From NCBI GenBank assembly GCA_016987375.1, contig PJRA01000077.1, forward strand, positions 180,565 to 205,741: 25,177 nucleotides of DNA, read 5' to 3'. The notes below the pieces were generated by a model, which had not been told where the DNA came from, made no database searches, and saw nothing but the letters and a program-made list of their open reading frames with translations. Within the stretch, counting starts at the first letter, position 1; every line of letters begins with the position of its first letter. A program made the position numbers and the translations under genes. This document shows, piece by piece, positions 1 to 9,190 of the stretch. The stretch comes from Brachionus koreanus (Eukaryota > Rotifera > Eurotatoria > Ploima > Brachionidae).

Positions 1-262
1 AAATGGATTGTATTAACTGGTTTAGGAAGCCTATTACATCTAATAAAAAAGAAAAACAAGATTAATATATCAAAGAATTAGTAAAATCAAATCAACTACG
101 ATCAATTTTAAGACAAATTGCCATGTGAATTAAAAAACACCAAGTCACTTAATTCATTCAAAAACGCTATTGCTAAAAATAATGTTCTAACTTAGCAACG
201 TGTTTTCACTAACACTGCAGTCCATCTATCTATCTAAAAAATTTTTAATTTTTTTTTTTTAA
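1..262. other. AT-rich non-coding edge
   Basis: No reading frame of useful length and no recognisable repeat family. It contains a short CTAT microsatellite near 225-236 and a run of T at 248-260. It is probably the 3' flank of the minus-strand gene ending at 263. Confidence 0.5.
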
Positions 263-982
263 TTACTTTTTATTTGTATTATCTGTATCAAGACATTCAA
301 CTGGCTTTTTATATTTTTTAGTAAAATAGACTGGATGACGAATGAATATAAGAAAATCACGACACAATTCAAGTTGTTTAAAAATTGGATATAATGTTTC
401 AAATGGAAGGACATTGTCAGTGAGAGATTTTTTTCTATTATCATAAGTAGAAACAAATCCGTATTCGCCATTAAACCGCCATAACTTATCATTTTTGTTA
501 CACTTATCTTGACTCTTCAAACTCTTTGCTTCACTATCGTTAAGTGGTTTTACTTTTGAATAAATGTCAACAATACTAGGCGATGAACAATTGAATACAA
601 TTGCATAAAAACCATTACCAGTGTGATTTTTAATCTTTTCATATACTTCATTAACATTAGTTATATTTTCTTTTTTGGCTATGCTTTTAAGAGATCGCCT
701 AATTTTCTTATAAAATTTATTCGCTTCTCCCATCCGGTAGTTTATTGCTTTTTTTTCGTCATCATGTTGACGATGTTTTTTGCGACCCTTTTCTGAATAT
801 TTTTTCCTATTTTTGTGAAATTTCTTTCTTTTTTTAAATCGATCACTTCGCTTGTCCAACCAATTTTCATCTATTATGCTTGCAATTTGACTAAGAGATG
901 AGTTAACACTAACCAATTCATTTGGCTTACAAATGTCTACTTTAAAATGATAAAGCGCTAAAATAACCAAAACTAAACGCAT
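263..982 (-). CDS. Unrecognised secreted basic protein, 239 aa
   Basis: A single open frame with a start at 980-982. Residues 1-18 form a hydrophobic N-terminus (MRLVLVILALYHFKVDIC) that reads as a signal peptide, so the product is probably secreted. Residues 44-73 are extremely rich in Lys and Arg with many dibasic pairs, which could be cleavage, heparin-binding or nuclear-like signals. The C-terminal two-thirds is more ordinary in composition, has a few cysteines suited to disulphides, and several N-x-S/T sequons (NSS, NIT, NHT, NCS, NDS), consistent with passage through the secretory route. I do not recognise a family. The length, signal sequence and balanced C-terminal composition argue that it is a real gene rather than a chance frame in AT-rich DNA. 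No intron is needed, and the next gene on this strand starts its coding part about 250 bp upstream. Confidence 0.7.
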   Translation of the reverse strand: MRLVLVILALYHFKVDICKPNELVSVNSSLSQIASIIDENWLDKRSDRFKKRKKFHKNRKKYSEKGRKKHRQHDDEKKAINYRMGEANKFYKKIRRSLKSIAKKENITNVNEVYEKIKNHTGNGFYAIVFNCSSPSIVDIYSKVKPLNDSEAKSLKSQDKCNKNDKLWRFNGEYGFVSTYDNRKKSLTDNVLPFETLYPIFKQLELCRDFLIFIRHPVYFTKKYKKPVECLDTDNTNKK

Positions 983-1234
983 ATTGATTACAATTAAGCT
1001 TATGTTTTTTTTTTAGAAACAATTTTCAAGCAATTTTTTTTCAATTCAATTACAAGATAATAATTAAATTTTTTTTAAATTTAATTTCATTTTTTTATGA
1101 TCGTAAAAAAAAACTTTTAGATATAAATTAAATTTTTTTATTTTATAAAATTTGAAAAAAAAATAATAAAAAATGGCTTTCTTTGAGTATATTTACGTAA
1201 ATTTGTCACTTGATTTTACATGTACTAAAAATTT

Positions 1235-3118
1235 CTAAAATTTTACACTATCCTTGACGATAATTTCTTTCATTTGTTCACCGGGATTTTCGAAGGGCTT
1301 AATTTTTCCTCTAGCTGGATTACAACAACACAGTAATAAATTGAAAACTTTGTCATATGGACTCAATGATCGCAAATAGACTGGCAAAAAGTCCCAATTT
1401 CTCAAAATGTACGGCAATATATGTGGCTTTTTACTTTGAATAATATTAATGGCTATTATAGCAGCTATAAATAAAATAATTGGTATTAATATTGCCAGAA
1501 ATGCAGCCCTTTGAAAATAATAAAATAATTTTTTGTTTAAAATTCTAATAATCTTACATTGGTAGAAGAGATATTCCAAAAATAAAACCTGGTACCAAAA
1601 TAAATGAAAGAATTAGATAAAAAACTGCAAACCATTTGTGATCAGCTGACTTTTCACCCAAAAATTGGGCCATTTTAATCGGCACTCTTCTCATAAATGG
1701 AATCGGATACCATACCAAAATACCGGTAATATTAAACAAGCTATGACATAGAGCTATTTGTATAGACTCCTTTAGTGTATCAGGACTTGAGCTTAAACTA
1801 GCTAAAATTCCAGTGATTGTTGTGCCAAGATTAGAGCCAAGTGTTAGTGGAAATAGCCGCTCTAGTGAAACAATACCCATGCCACACAGTGGTATCAAAC
1901 TAGACGTAAATACTGAGCTACTTTGAACAATTATGGTCAAACTACATCCAAGCTAGTTTAAAAATAATTTGAAAAAATTCAAAATGAAGGATTTTTTTTT
2001 CTTTATTTACCAAAATAGCAATTAGGCCAGTAAAATATTTCCAAATACCAGGTAGGTCAGAATTGACTATTTTTTGTATAACCTTAGAAACAGGTCCTTT
2101 GAATACAGAACTCAAAATTTTGACCATTGCAATCAAACAAGAGCATAGAATAACTAGAGACACAATCAAGAGTAAAAGTCCGACAGCCCATTCAGGCCAT
2201 TCTAATGGTTCAAGTAGAAATTTACATCTTTCAACTATTGTTTCTGTAGTTCCATTAACTTGTATATCTTTTTTACAAAAATGTTTGATTAGTGTATCAT
2301 TAGGTTTTGCTTGACCTTGAGCGATTGCAGTCAAAACTTTTTTGTCTAGTTGTATAATTGCTTTTGTCAGTGGTTTGGTAATAACAGTCAAAATTTCGGG
2401 CTCTTTAGCATTGCTTGTATTTGTTGATAAAATAATTCCCACAAGCCAACCAGTAGTTATTTCCAAATAATGACTAATTGCTTCAAGTGGCAACAAAACT
2501 AGAACACTGAGCAGATTGAAAGAATCATGAACAGTGGCACCAGCAAATGCTCTGCGAAAATTTTCTCTATCAGTCTTTTGATAATTATTTAAAAAATAAA
2601 TAAATAAATTTTTAAAATTTGTTTTGTTTACCAATTGAGTTAAAGAAACTAAAGTACTGGTCACACTGGTTCCGATATTTGCACCCATAATAACAGGTAT
2701 GGCATATCTAACTGGCAAGACTAAACAAATTAAAAAAAAAAAATTGAATAATTTTTTCACTCGCTTTTTGATTATTACTTTTTGATGAAACCATACTAAC
2801 CACAATGCTAGTTGAAGTAGATGATGATTGCACAACTACAGTTACTAAAACACCAGTGACTAAACCAGCCACAGGATTTGTAATGATTGCTTCTGATTTG
2901 AAAGCCTCACTGGCATATTTACCCCCAATTAGACGGAAAGCAGAGCTCATCAAATCAAGCGAAACTATAAATGAATACAAACATAGTAGTAGAAGCAAAA
3001 CTTTGAAGACTGTTTTTAAAATTGTGATCTCTTTCTTTTCTTTTTTTAGATTTTTTTCATCATCAGCGGCTATTTCTAGATTTTGAATTTTTTTCTCATC
3101 CATTTTTAATTTTGGCAA
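1235..3118 (-). CDS. SLC34A: Sodium-dependent phosphate cotransporter, SLC34 (NaPi-II) family
   Basis: Five exons, read from high to low: 3118-2779, 2720-2632, 2574-2011, 1952-1558 and 1508-1235. The four introns (58, 57, 58 and 49 bp) have GT-AG ends, and their phases join without error to give 553 aa. The protein has the family's two inverted repeats, each with its QSSS signature: [16 protein letters not shown] in the first and [15 protein letters not shown] in the second. Each is followed by a Gly-rich asparagine motif ([13 protein letters not shown] and [13 protein letters not shown]). The [12 protein letters not shown] block and the WYPIPF block are also present. The large extracellular loop between the repeats contains two cysteines and a sequon, as in the family. 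Members carry inorganic phosphate into cells together with sodium at the plasma membrane. The C-terminal tail is short and has one CCC cluster near the last membrane segment. A second in-frame Met follows five codons after the first; either could be the start. Confidence 0.96.
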
Positions 3119-4192
3119 TTAATTGGTTTTGAATAATTTTTGCTTTTTTTTTTTTAATTTTTCTATAGAGTATTTAAATAAGTTTTAATGTCATATTTTT
3201 AACATTCACCAAGATATTTAAGGTTAAAATCGAGTTTTAAAATGATTTAAGAATGGTTGAATCGTGAATATTCAAATATTCAAGCTAAATATTTTAAATT
3301 ACTTTATTTTTTCATCTATAGATAGCTATAGCGACAAATTTTTCTTTATAATAAAAAGCTGTACCATGATTTGTTCACATCTTGTTCAACTAAATCAAAT
3401 AGATAAAGCATTATTTATTTTTAATTTCAAAATCCAGAAATTTTAATTTGATTTCAAGCGCACAATGTGACGCCAAAAAATTATAAATGTCAAATAACGA
3501 GAAGACTATAGGCAAATAGATAATCAACTTTTTGATTAAACAAAAAGAAAAACGTGCTTTGAAATAATTTAGAAATTTATTTTTTATAAATTTAATAAAT
3601 TTGTAAATAAAATGTCATTGAGCTTTTTTTTTACATCGTTTTAAAGGCGTTTTTGAATTGAATTGAATTGAATATGAAATTTAAATTGAATTATTAAGTT
3701 CAAAATTGCAATAAAAATCTACTTTAAATAATTTAGAAAGAGAAAAAAAAAATATTTATTCATTTTAAAATAAGAAATTTAAATAAACAAAATTTTGGAT
3801 TTTAAATTTTTATTTTTGCTAATTTTATTCCATTTTAAAATAGCTTTTTGATTCAAATTTAGATAATAATTTTTGTGAGTTGATGCTTTTAATGTTAAAT
3901 AAAGCATTTTCATTATAAAGTATGTTTAAAAAAACAAATATCATATCAACGAGTACATTTATCTACCTTTAATTAATTTTTAAACTGCTAAACTTTGAAT
4001 TAATTTTTCAAAAAAAAATATGCTTTAAAATTTGAAAGTAAAAAAAAAAATTTTGATTAGATAAAATACATATACTTTATTTTAAAATTTTATCTAAATT
4101 CGAATAAAAATGGAAAAAAAAAATTAATAAAATTGATAAATAAAACAATAAGTGTAAGATAAAAGAAATAAAACAATTTAGACCGGTAAAAT
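3119..4192. other. AT-rich intergenic region
   Basis: It lies upstream of the SLC34 gene and downstream of the nucleoporin gene, both on the minus strand, so it should hold the SLC34 promoter and the nucleoporin 3' end. I see a short GAATT tandem (about 3655-3672) and many A or T runs. There is no supported gene, hairpin or transposon end. Confidence 0.5.
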
Positions 4193-5817
4193 TCATTTTC
4201 TAAAGCGTCTAGTTGGTTTTTTTACAATTCTTTTAGATTCTTTTGCTTGTGCGCCGAGAATTTGAGTCAAATTAGGAGTTGTCATGTTGTTTTGTTCATT
4301 AAGACCATTAAACACAAAACTATTGATCGGAGCTGAAGTGCCTAAAATAGGACTTGAGTTTGAGTCGAATTTGAACATACCAATAGACTGTGAATTATTC
4401 TGTTCACTAAAATTAAAAGCAGCTGGTTTATCACACTGATTATTTCCAAATGAGAATAATGGCTTTGAATCTGTTGAAAAATTTACTCCATTTGATCCAA
4501 ATGGTGAGAAATTGTTTGTCTTATGAGTTTCGGTACTATTGCCAAACATAAAAACTGGCTTAGATTTGTTTTCACTAGTTGAGCCAAACATTACAGGCTT
4601 ATTAGTTTCATTATTTGCAAATGAAAATACTGCTGGTTTTGTTTCAGTAGTAGAACTAAATAAAGTTGAAGAAGAAGCTGGTTTAGCTGGTTCACTTGAT
4701 CCAAATGAAAAAGTAGGTTTTGAATCAGTTGAAGACGAACCAAATAAACTAGTTGATGAAGGCTTAGGAGTAGCTGAACTAGCAAATGAAAAAGATGGTT
4801 TTGAATCAGCTGTTGAGGTAGAACCAAAAAGACTGGTTGTTGTTTTAGCTGGTTCATTAGATCCAAAAGAAAAACTAGCTTTGGGCTGTTCATTTAGCGA
4901 ATTAGAACCAAATAGAGTGGTTGCTTGTTTAGTTTGTTGTTGATTATCAGTTGAGCCAAATAATGAATTAGTAGTTGGAGTTTGATTAGATTGAATAGAA
5001 AATAAGCTTGTGCTTGTTTTTGGTGTTTGTCTTTTTTAATTTGTTTCGAAGATCTACAATTCATGCAAACTATTTTCAAGCTATCATTAGCATAGCTTCA
5101 ATACGAACAAGTCCATGTTCTTAGATAATTATGATTTGTCTGATTGTGAATTGTCTTAAGTGTATTTGTTGGATTTGTTTGTTTGATGGAAACTTTTTGA
5201 TTTTGTTTTTGAGAACCACAAATAGAACATAGTTTAACATCCATTTTATGTTTGCTTAAACACACCATACAAGTCCATTTAGATCCCAAAGCACCCGATT
5301 TGATATCTGGTTTGGTCACCACTGGATTTAAAAATGAATCACTGGTCAAAGTGGACTCAACATTAGAATGTGATGATTCGGTTTGAACCTCTTTAGAAAT
5401 CATACTTTCTAGCTGATCATTTTTTGAGAAGAGTTCTATTTTTGTCTCTGACTGTGACTTGATATATCTATTGTTCAAAAAATCCAAATCAATGAGTTTA
5501 CCCTTATTTGGTCTCACAAAAATAGATTTAAAAGTATTCGATATAGAAGATAATCGAGCCAAAATGACTCTCTGATGATAGTCGTAACTGTTTGACGTGG
5601 CATATGGCCAGAATCGTTTGGAGCTATTTAAGCTAGTTTTTGCGCCATTTGTCTGTAAAGGTTTAAAAGATTCAAAAATTGTATGTTTTGTAAAATTAAG
5701 GTTCAGATTAGTTGAATTTTTGATTATTTTATTAGATAAATTAATTGGTTTAGTCAAGTCAAAATAAGTTGAAGTACTAGCACAAATTTCAGGTTTATTT
5801 TTTCCTATATTTACCAT
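4193..5817 (-). CDS. FG-repeat nucleoporin with RanBP2 zinc fingers, NUP153-like (reading frame disturbed)
   Basis: Frame A (5817-5101) encodes an unrecognised N-terminal part of about 180 residues. A complete RanBP2-type finger follows: W181, C183, C186, C197, C200. A second finger then starts: W235, C237. Frame B (about 5030 to 4193) encodes an FG domain with ten FG dipeptides in LFGS, SFSFGS and MFGS contexts, and ends in a basic tail (KKPTRRFRK). Zinc fingers followed by FG repeats and a basic end match the NUP153 type of nuclear-basket nucleoporin, which binds Ran and transport receptors. Between the frames, codon 240 (5100-5098) is TGA exactly where the finger needs its second Cys, though N244, C251 and C254 are all in place. 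An A6 run at 5032-5037 then lacks one base to enter frame B. Alternatively, a 74-bp GT-AG intron (5104-5031) would remove both problems and join the frames as 516 aa, losing the second finger. Whether this is a functional gene, an error or decay cannot be settled here. Confidence 0.8.
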
Positions 5818-6366
5818 TTTTGAAAATTTTTCTAAATACTGAGCCTTATTTATAGTATTTCACTAATGAAAGATTATGAAATTCTGCTCAAAATTTTCCA
5901 AAGAGGATGGGTTTTTAAATTTAAGGCTATGAGCCAATTTCTATTTTCTTACAACAAAAATAATTTAATGCGTATAGATTTTTTTTAAATTTAAATCGAC
6001 ACATTTTTTGTCTTATTAGAAAAATCGAAATCTTAAGACAACATTTTTTAAATGCTGATGTGCTTTCACTCTTGGTTCTTTAAGATAAATATTTTAAAGC
6101 AGCTAATTTTTCTTTTATTTTATTCACATCAAATTTAACCCAGAAAAAACGAAAATAATAATTTTTTGTAATAAAAAACAACAGAGTGAAGAAATACAGA
6201 TTGAAATGTATAGAAAAACAAATACACAAAGTTGATAAATTAAAATAACTAGACGTAATGGTCAATTCCAAAAGCAATAACATTAAATGAATTAAAAACA
6301 CTATAAATAATTTTTAACAGTTTAGATAACCTTTGTATCAAAAAAACACGAATGAAAACAAGAATA
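5818..6366. other. Intergenic region upstream of the nucleoporin
   Basis: AT-rich. It presumably contains the nucleoporin promoter on the minus strand. A minus-strand frame at 6080-6301 could encode 73 hydrophobic residues, but its composition is what TTT-rich DNA gives by chance. No other structure was seen. Confidence 0.4.
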
Positions 6367-6962
6367 AAATTGATGCTATTATTCAGACTTGCCTATGGAT
6401 GCGAATCTCTAATGATAAATTCAAGTCAAATAAAAAAGCTGAAAACTACAGAAGGAACACTGATCAAAAGAACAGTTCAATTGATAAAAAAAACAAAAAT
6501 CAAGAACAACTAAATTAATGACCACCTTAAATATCGAAACAAAAGACTAAATGCAGCTAAAAAAAAATTAAACTTTGTAAGAAAAATTAAACAAAAAAAA
6601 TTTTCACAAGAGCATAAATCAATGGATAAATTGAAGAGTCTGAAAAAAATGGAGAAAAAATTAACAAAAAATCAATCATACATGAACTAGAAGAGATCTT
6701 GGCTTATGAAATAAGAAGCAGTCAAGAACTTTGTGAAATTAAAAGAAAATAAATGCATAAAGAGAAAAAAGAAATAGAGAAAGATGGAATTTTTGAATCC
6801 TTAAGATACTTTCTAACTCAAACTAATTCCTTATAATTAACACAGACTTATTTATAGTGGACATTTAAACTGTCCTAAATATGTTATTTTTATTTTTTAT
6901 GTTTTTAATAACTACATCGCCCATGAGGTTTTTTCTGAAATAAATATTATTATTATTATTAA
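6367..6962 (+). mobile_element. Decayed 3' end of a non-LTR retrotransposon (LINE)
   Basis: In the frame of position 6391 the DNA reads LMLLFRLAYGCESLMINSSQ, followed by KKLKTTEGTLIKR. This resembles the region just past the reverse-transcriptase palm of LINEs, where an (L/A)YGCE motif is followed by a Lys-rich helix leading to the C-terminus. A stop interrupts at about 6513. Coding-like Lys/Arg-rich sequence continues in shifted frames to about 6750. The block ends in a non-coding tail and an ATT tandem repeat (about 6943-6961), typical of a LINE 3' terminus. It is a 5'-truncated, inactive copy. The clade is not assignable from this piece. Confidence 0.6.
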
Positions 6963-7204
6963 AATAAAAAAAATGTATAAAAACCAACTAAAATTTTAGG
7001 TTTTGTGAAATTTAGTACAATAGAACAGAACAAAATGCTAATAATTCTTATTACTCCCGATAGGTGATAGTAACTTTATCTGGAATTTTGTTGAAGAAAA
7101 GTGGAAAAAAGTTGAGAGGAGCTTTTACTCTTTATGGGTTCGGCATGTCCTAATCTAGTAAGCTTTCTCTATAAACAGTTTTGTCAATCAATTTTTTGAT
7201 ATCA

Positions 7205-7680
7205 TCTAGATTTGGTCTATATAAGTGAAAATAAGCTAAATGAACTAGACATAAGACAAAATTTATTAATTAAAAGAGCTGTAGAAATCAAGAAATTTTT
7301 CAGAATCAGACTTTTGTTAGAAACCTTACAGTTAGAGATGATTGAACAACTATACACTAAACACAAGATATTCTTTTTAAAGCAAATAAAGAACAGCTCA
7401 GTGTGCTGGAATATCTTGACCTTCCTTCGCGGAAATTATGAAAATTTTGATCAGAAAAATACCTCCTTTTGCAAACAACTTAATAATGTGGAGAAAAAGA
7501 CTCATATTGATGTTTTGGTTTTTTGGATTATCATTTATTTATTGAAGAAAATCGTGGTCTAGTTGAGTCAGTGAAATTTATTGTTTCCCAATTCAAATTA
7601 AATTTGGAATTAAGCCTAACCTACTATAATTTTTTTTATTTATTAAATGATCTGCTTAAGATAGATTTTTATATATAATT
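7205..7680 (+). mobile_element. Second decayed LINE C-terminal fragment
   Basis: The frame 7212-7562 contains NELDIRQNLLIKRAVEIKKF, then LLLETLQLEMIEQLYTKHKI and FFLKQIKN. This is the order seen in the C-terminal part of LINE reverse-transcriptase proteins (a QNxLIKR helix, then an LLExL...LY.KHKIFF segment). A one-base shift near 7550 moves the reading to a frame that continues as ENRGLVESVKFIVSQFKLNL until a stop near 7676. The sequence around RGLVxS recurs at 13162-13185, so the two fragments belong to one family. It is an inactive copy lying about 240 bp after another LINE tail. Confidence 0.6.
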
Positions 7681-7689
7681 GTGTCTTAT

Positions 7690-8357
7690 TTAATATATCT
7701 TTCTACCAAATCTTTCCTCTTAGGTATAAACTCATCTAGTTAAATTAATAATTGTAAAAAAGACTTAAATTTGGTTATAATTTTTTATAATTTTTTTTTT
7801 TATATCATACTTCAATTTGTCCATGGGACTTAAACTTTAAATAAATAAATTAATAATTCCTATAAGTTTTCGTTTAAAAGTCAAAAGCAAGTTCTGTAAA
7901 TGCAACATTCAAAGTTGCACTATTATCAACAATCTGGTAAAACTCTGCAAACTTAGCATAATTAAAATATCATTAGCACACTTTGAATTCTGGTGCTACT
8001 TAGTATGTTACAGATTGTTCTGCTTACAGAACTAAACAAAAGCCTTCAGAAAAAAGTTATTAGCTTTTTTATCATTAATTTTTGTTTTATTTTTCTATTT
8101 TATATCAATTTTAAAAAACATGAAAAAAGGTTAAAAAAATCTCATGAAAAAAAATTTCAAAATAATTTTAATTCAAAAGTCTTATTATTTGTTTTTTTTA
8201 TTTCAATCAATTTTTGAATGAATTTAATCTTGTGCTAATTTGAAAAATATCTAAAATTATATATAAAATTTATAAATTTTTTTCAAAATTTAGCGCTTTG
8301 TCAATAAGCAGTATAAATAAAATTTAATCAAAAACTAAAAAAAAATTTAAAAAAAAA
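7690..8357. other. AT-rich intergenic region before the exonuclease gene
   Basis: No supported gene. There is a small hairpin (TGCAAC ATTCAAA GTTGCA, about 7900-7918). A 74-codon plus-strand frame at 7993-8217 has chance-like composition. The region directly before 8358 should carry the exonuclease promoter and 5' leader. Confidence 0.4.
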
Positions 8358-9041
8358 ATGATTTATACCATTATAACCGAAGCTAGTGAATTGAATAGAT
8401 TTACAAGTAGAAATTTTTCCGAACTTTCAGTAGACATAGAAGGTGACAATTTGTGCAGACATGGAAAAATTTTCACCATACAAGTTTATGCTCCTAGTAT
8501 AGATACATTTTACTTGTTTGACTGCAAAAATTTGTCCTATTCAGATGTGAGACATGCACTAAATGAGGTCTTTTCTAGTTACAGTGTAATCAAATATTTT
8601 TTTGATTGTCGCTCTGATGTCGATGCCTTGTATCACCAGTATAACATTCAGCTCAACAATGTTAGAGATGTTCAACTATATGAAGTCGGCTTTAGAAAAT
8701 GTTCTGGCTTTGGAAGGACCAAATTTTATTCCGGTCTCCACAAAACACTGACTACATATGCAGATGAGATTGGAGTTACAAATTCCGAACTGGCCGTGAA
8801 AAACAAAATATCCCAGCAGTTCAAGTCCAAAATCTACGACATTGACTTAAATAATGATGATGTTTTGGAATATTTGGCCATAGATGTTATCTATTTGAAA
8901 AAATTGTATGATTTATTTTTCATGAGAATAGGACATGGTAAAATATTTCGATCAATTCAAGAAGAAACTAGAGAAAGAACTGAAATTTGGAAAAAATTAA
9001 ACTATGTAAACAATAAGTCGAATGCCATATCGGCTATTTAG
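8358..9041 (+). CDS. DEDDy 3'-5' exonuclease domain protein (EXD1/Egalitarian/RNase D-like)
   Basis: A 227-residue intronless protein that is almost entirely one exonuclease domain. Motif I is VDIEGD (D26, E28). Motif II is FDCRSDVDALYHQY, with D87 aligning to the catalytic Asp of the RNase D SED motif. Motif III is YLAIDVIYL (Y172, D176), so the set is complete and of the DEDDy type. The block INNVxD-type (NVRDVQLYE, around residue 104) also follows the family. Such enzymes remove nucleotides from RNA or DNA 3' ends with two metal ions. Animal relatives such as EXD1 and Egalitarian act as RNA-binding adaptors and have often lost these residues; here all are kept, which suggests an active nuclease. 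No extra RNA-binding domain, transit peptide or membrane segment is visible. A possible poly(A) signal, AATAAA, lies at 9072-9077. The gene converges with the cadherin gene. Confidence 0.88.
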   Translation: MIYTIITEASELNRFTSRNFSELSVDIEGDNLCRHGKIFTIQVYAPSIDTFYLFDCKNLSYSDVRHALNEVFSSYSVIKYFFDCRSDVDALYHQYNIQLNNVRDVQLYEVGFRKCSGFGRTKFYSGLHKTLTTYADEIGVTNSELAVKNKISQQFKSKIYDIDLNNDDVLEYLAIDVIYLKKLYDLFFMRIGHGKIFRSIQEETRERTEIWKKLNYVNNKSNAISAI

Positions 9042-9071
9042 TCTAATTTGTTTGACTATATTTTTGAGCAA

Positions 9072-9077
9072 AATAAA
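9072..9077 (+). terminator. Candidate poly(A) signal of the exonuclease gene
   Basis: AATAAA 30 bp after the stop codon. On the opposite strand, TTTATT at 9099-9104 reads AATAAA for the convergent cadherin gene, 87 bp past its stop. In DNA this AT-rich such hexamers are common, so both assignments rest mainly on position. Confidence 0.35.
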
Positions 9078-9190
9078 AAAAAATTTTCTTGATTAAAATT
9101 TATTCATTGTATTTTAATTATAATTTAAATTAATACAGACATAAAAGAAAAAAACAAAAATTTGGATTTTAAAAAAATAAAATTTGTATA

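Noticed and set aside
3264..3446. Plus-strand 60-codon frame
   Set aside because: Phe, Ile, Asn and Lys dominate as expected from AT-rich DNA; no domain, no splice or neighbour support.
4539..4943. Plus-strand frame of 134 codons opposite the nucleoporin
   Set aside because: It is the antisense shadow of the FG-repeat coding sequence; its apparent repeats mirror those of the real frame.
5098..5100. UGA read as cysteine by a variant genetic code
   Set aside because: RBM5/10 and TMEM165 both end with TGA at the expected family C-terminus, so TGA is an ordinary stop here.
5098..5100. Selenocysteine at the TGA
   Set aside because: A frameshift follows shortly after, and no selenoprotein nucleoporin is known to me; I could not identify a SECIS element. 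An error, intron or decay is simpler.
6080..6301. Minus-strand 73-codon hydrophobic frame
   Set aside because: The apparent membrane helices come from T-rich codons; no family resemblance and no supporting context.
7993..8217. Plus-strand 74-codon frame
   Set aside because: Composition follows the AT runs and the reading becomes Phe and Lys rich; not supported as a gene.
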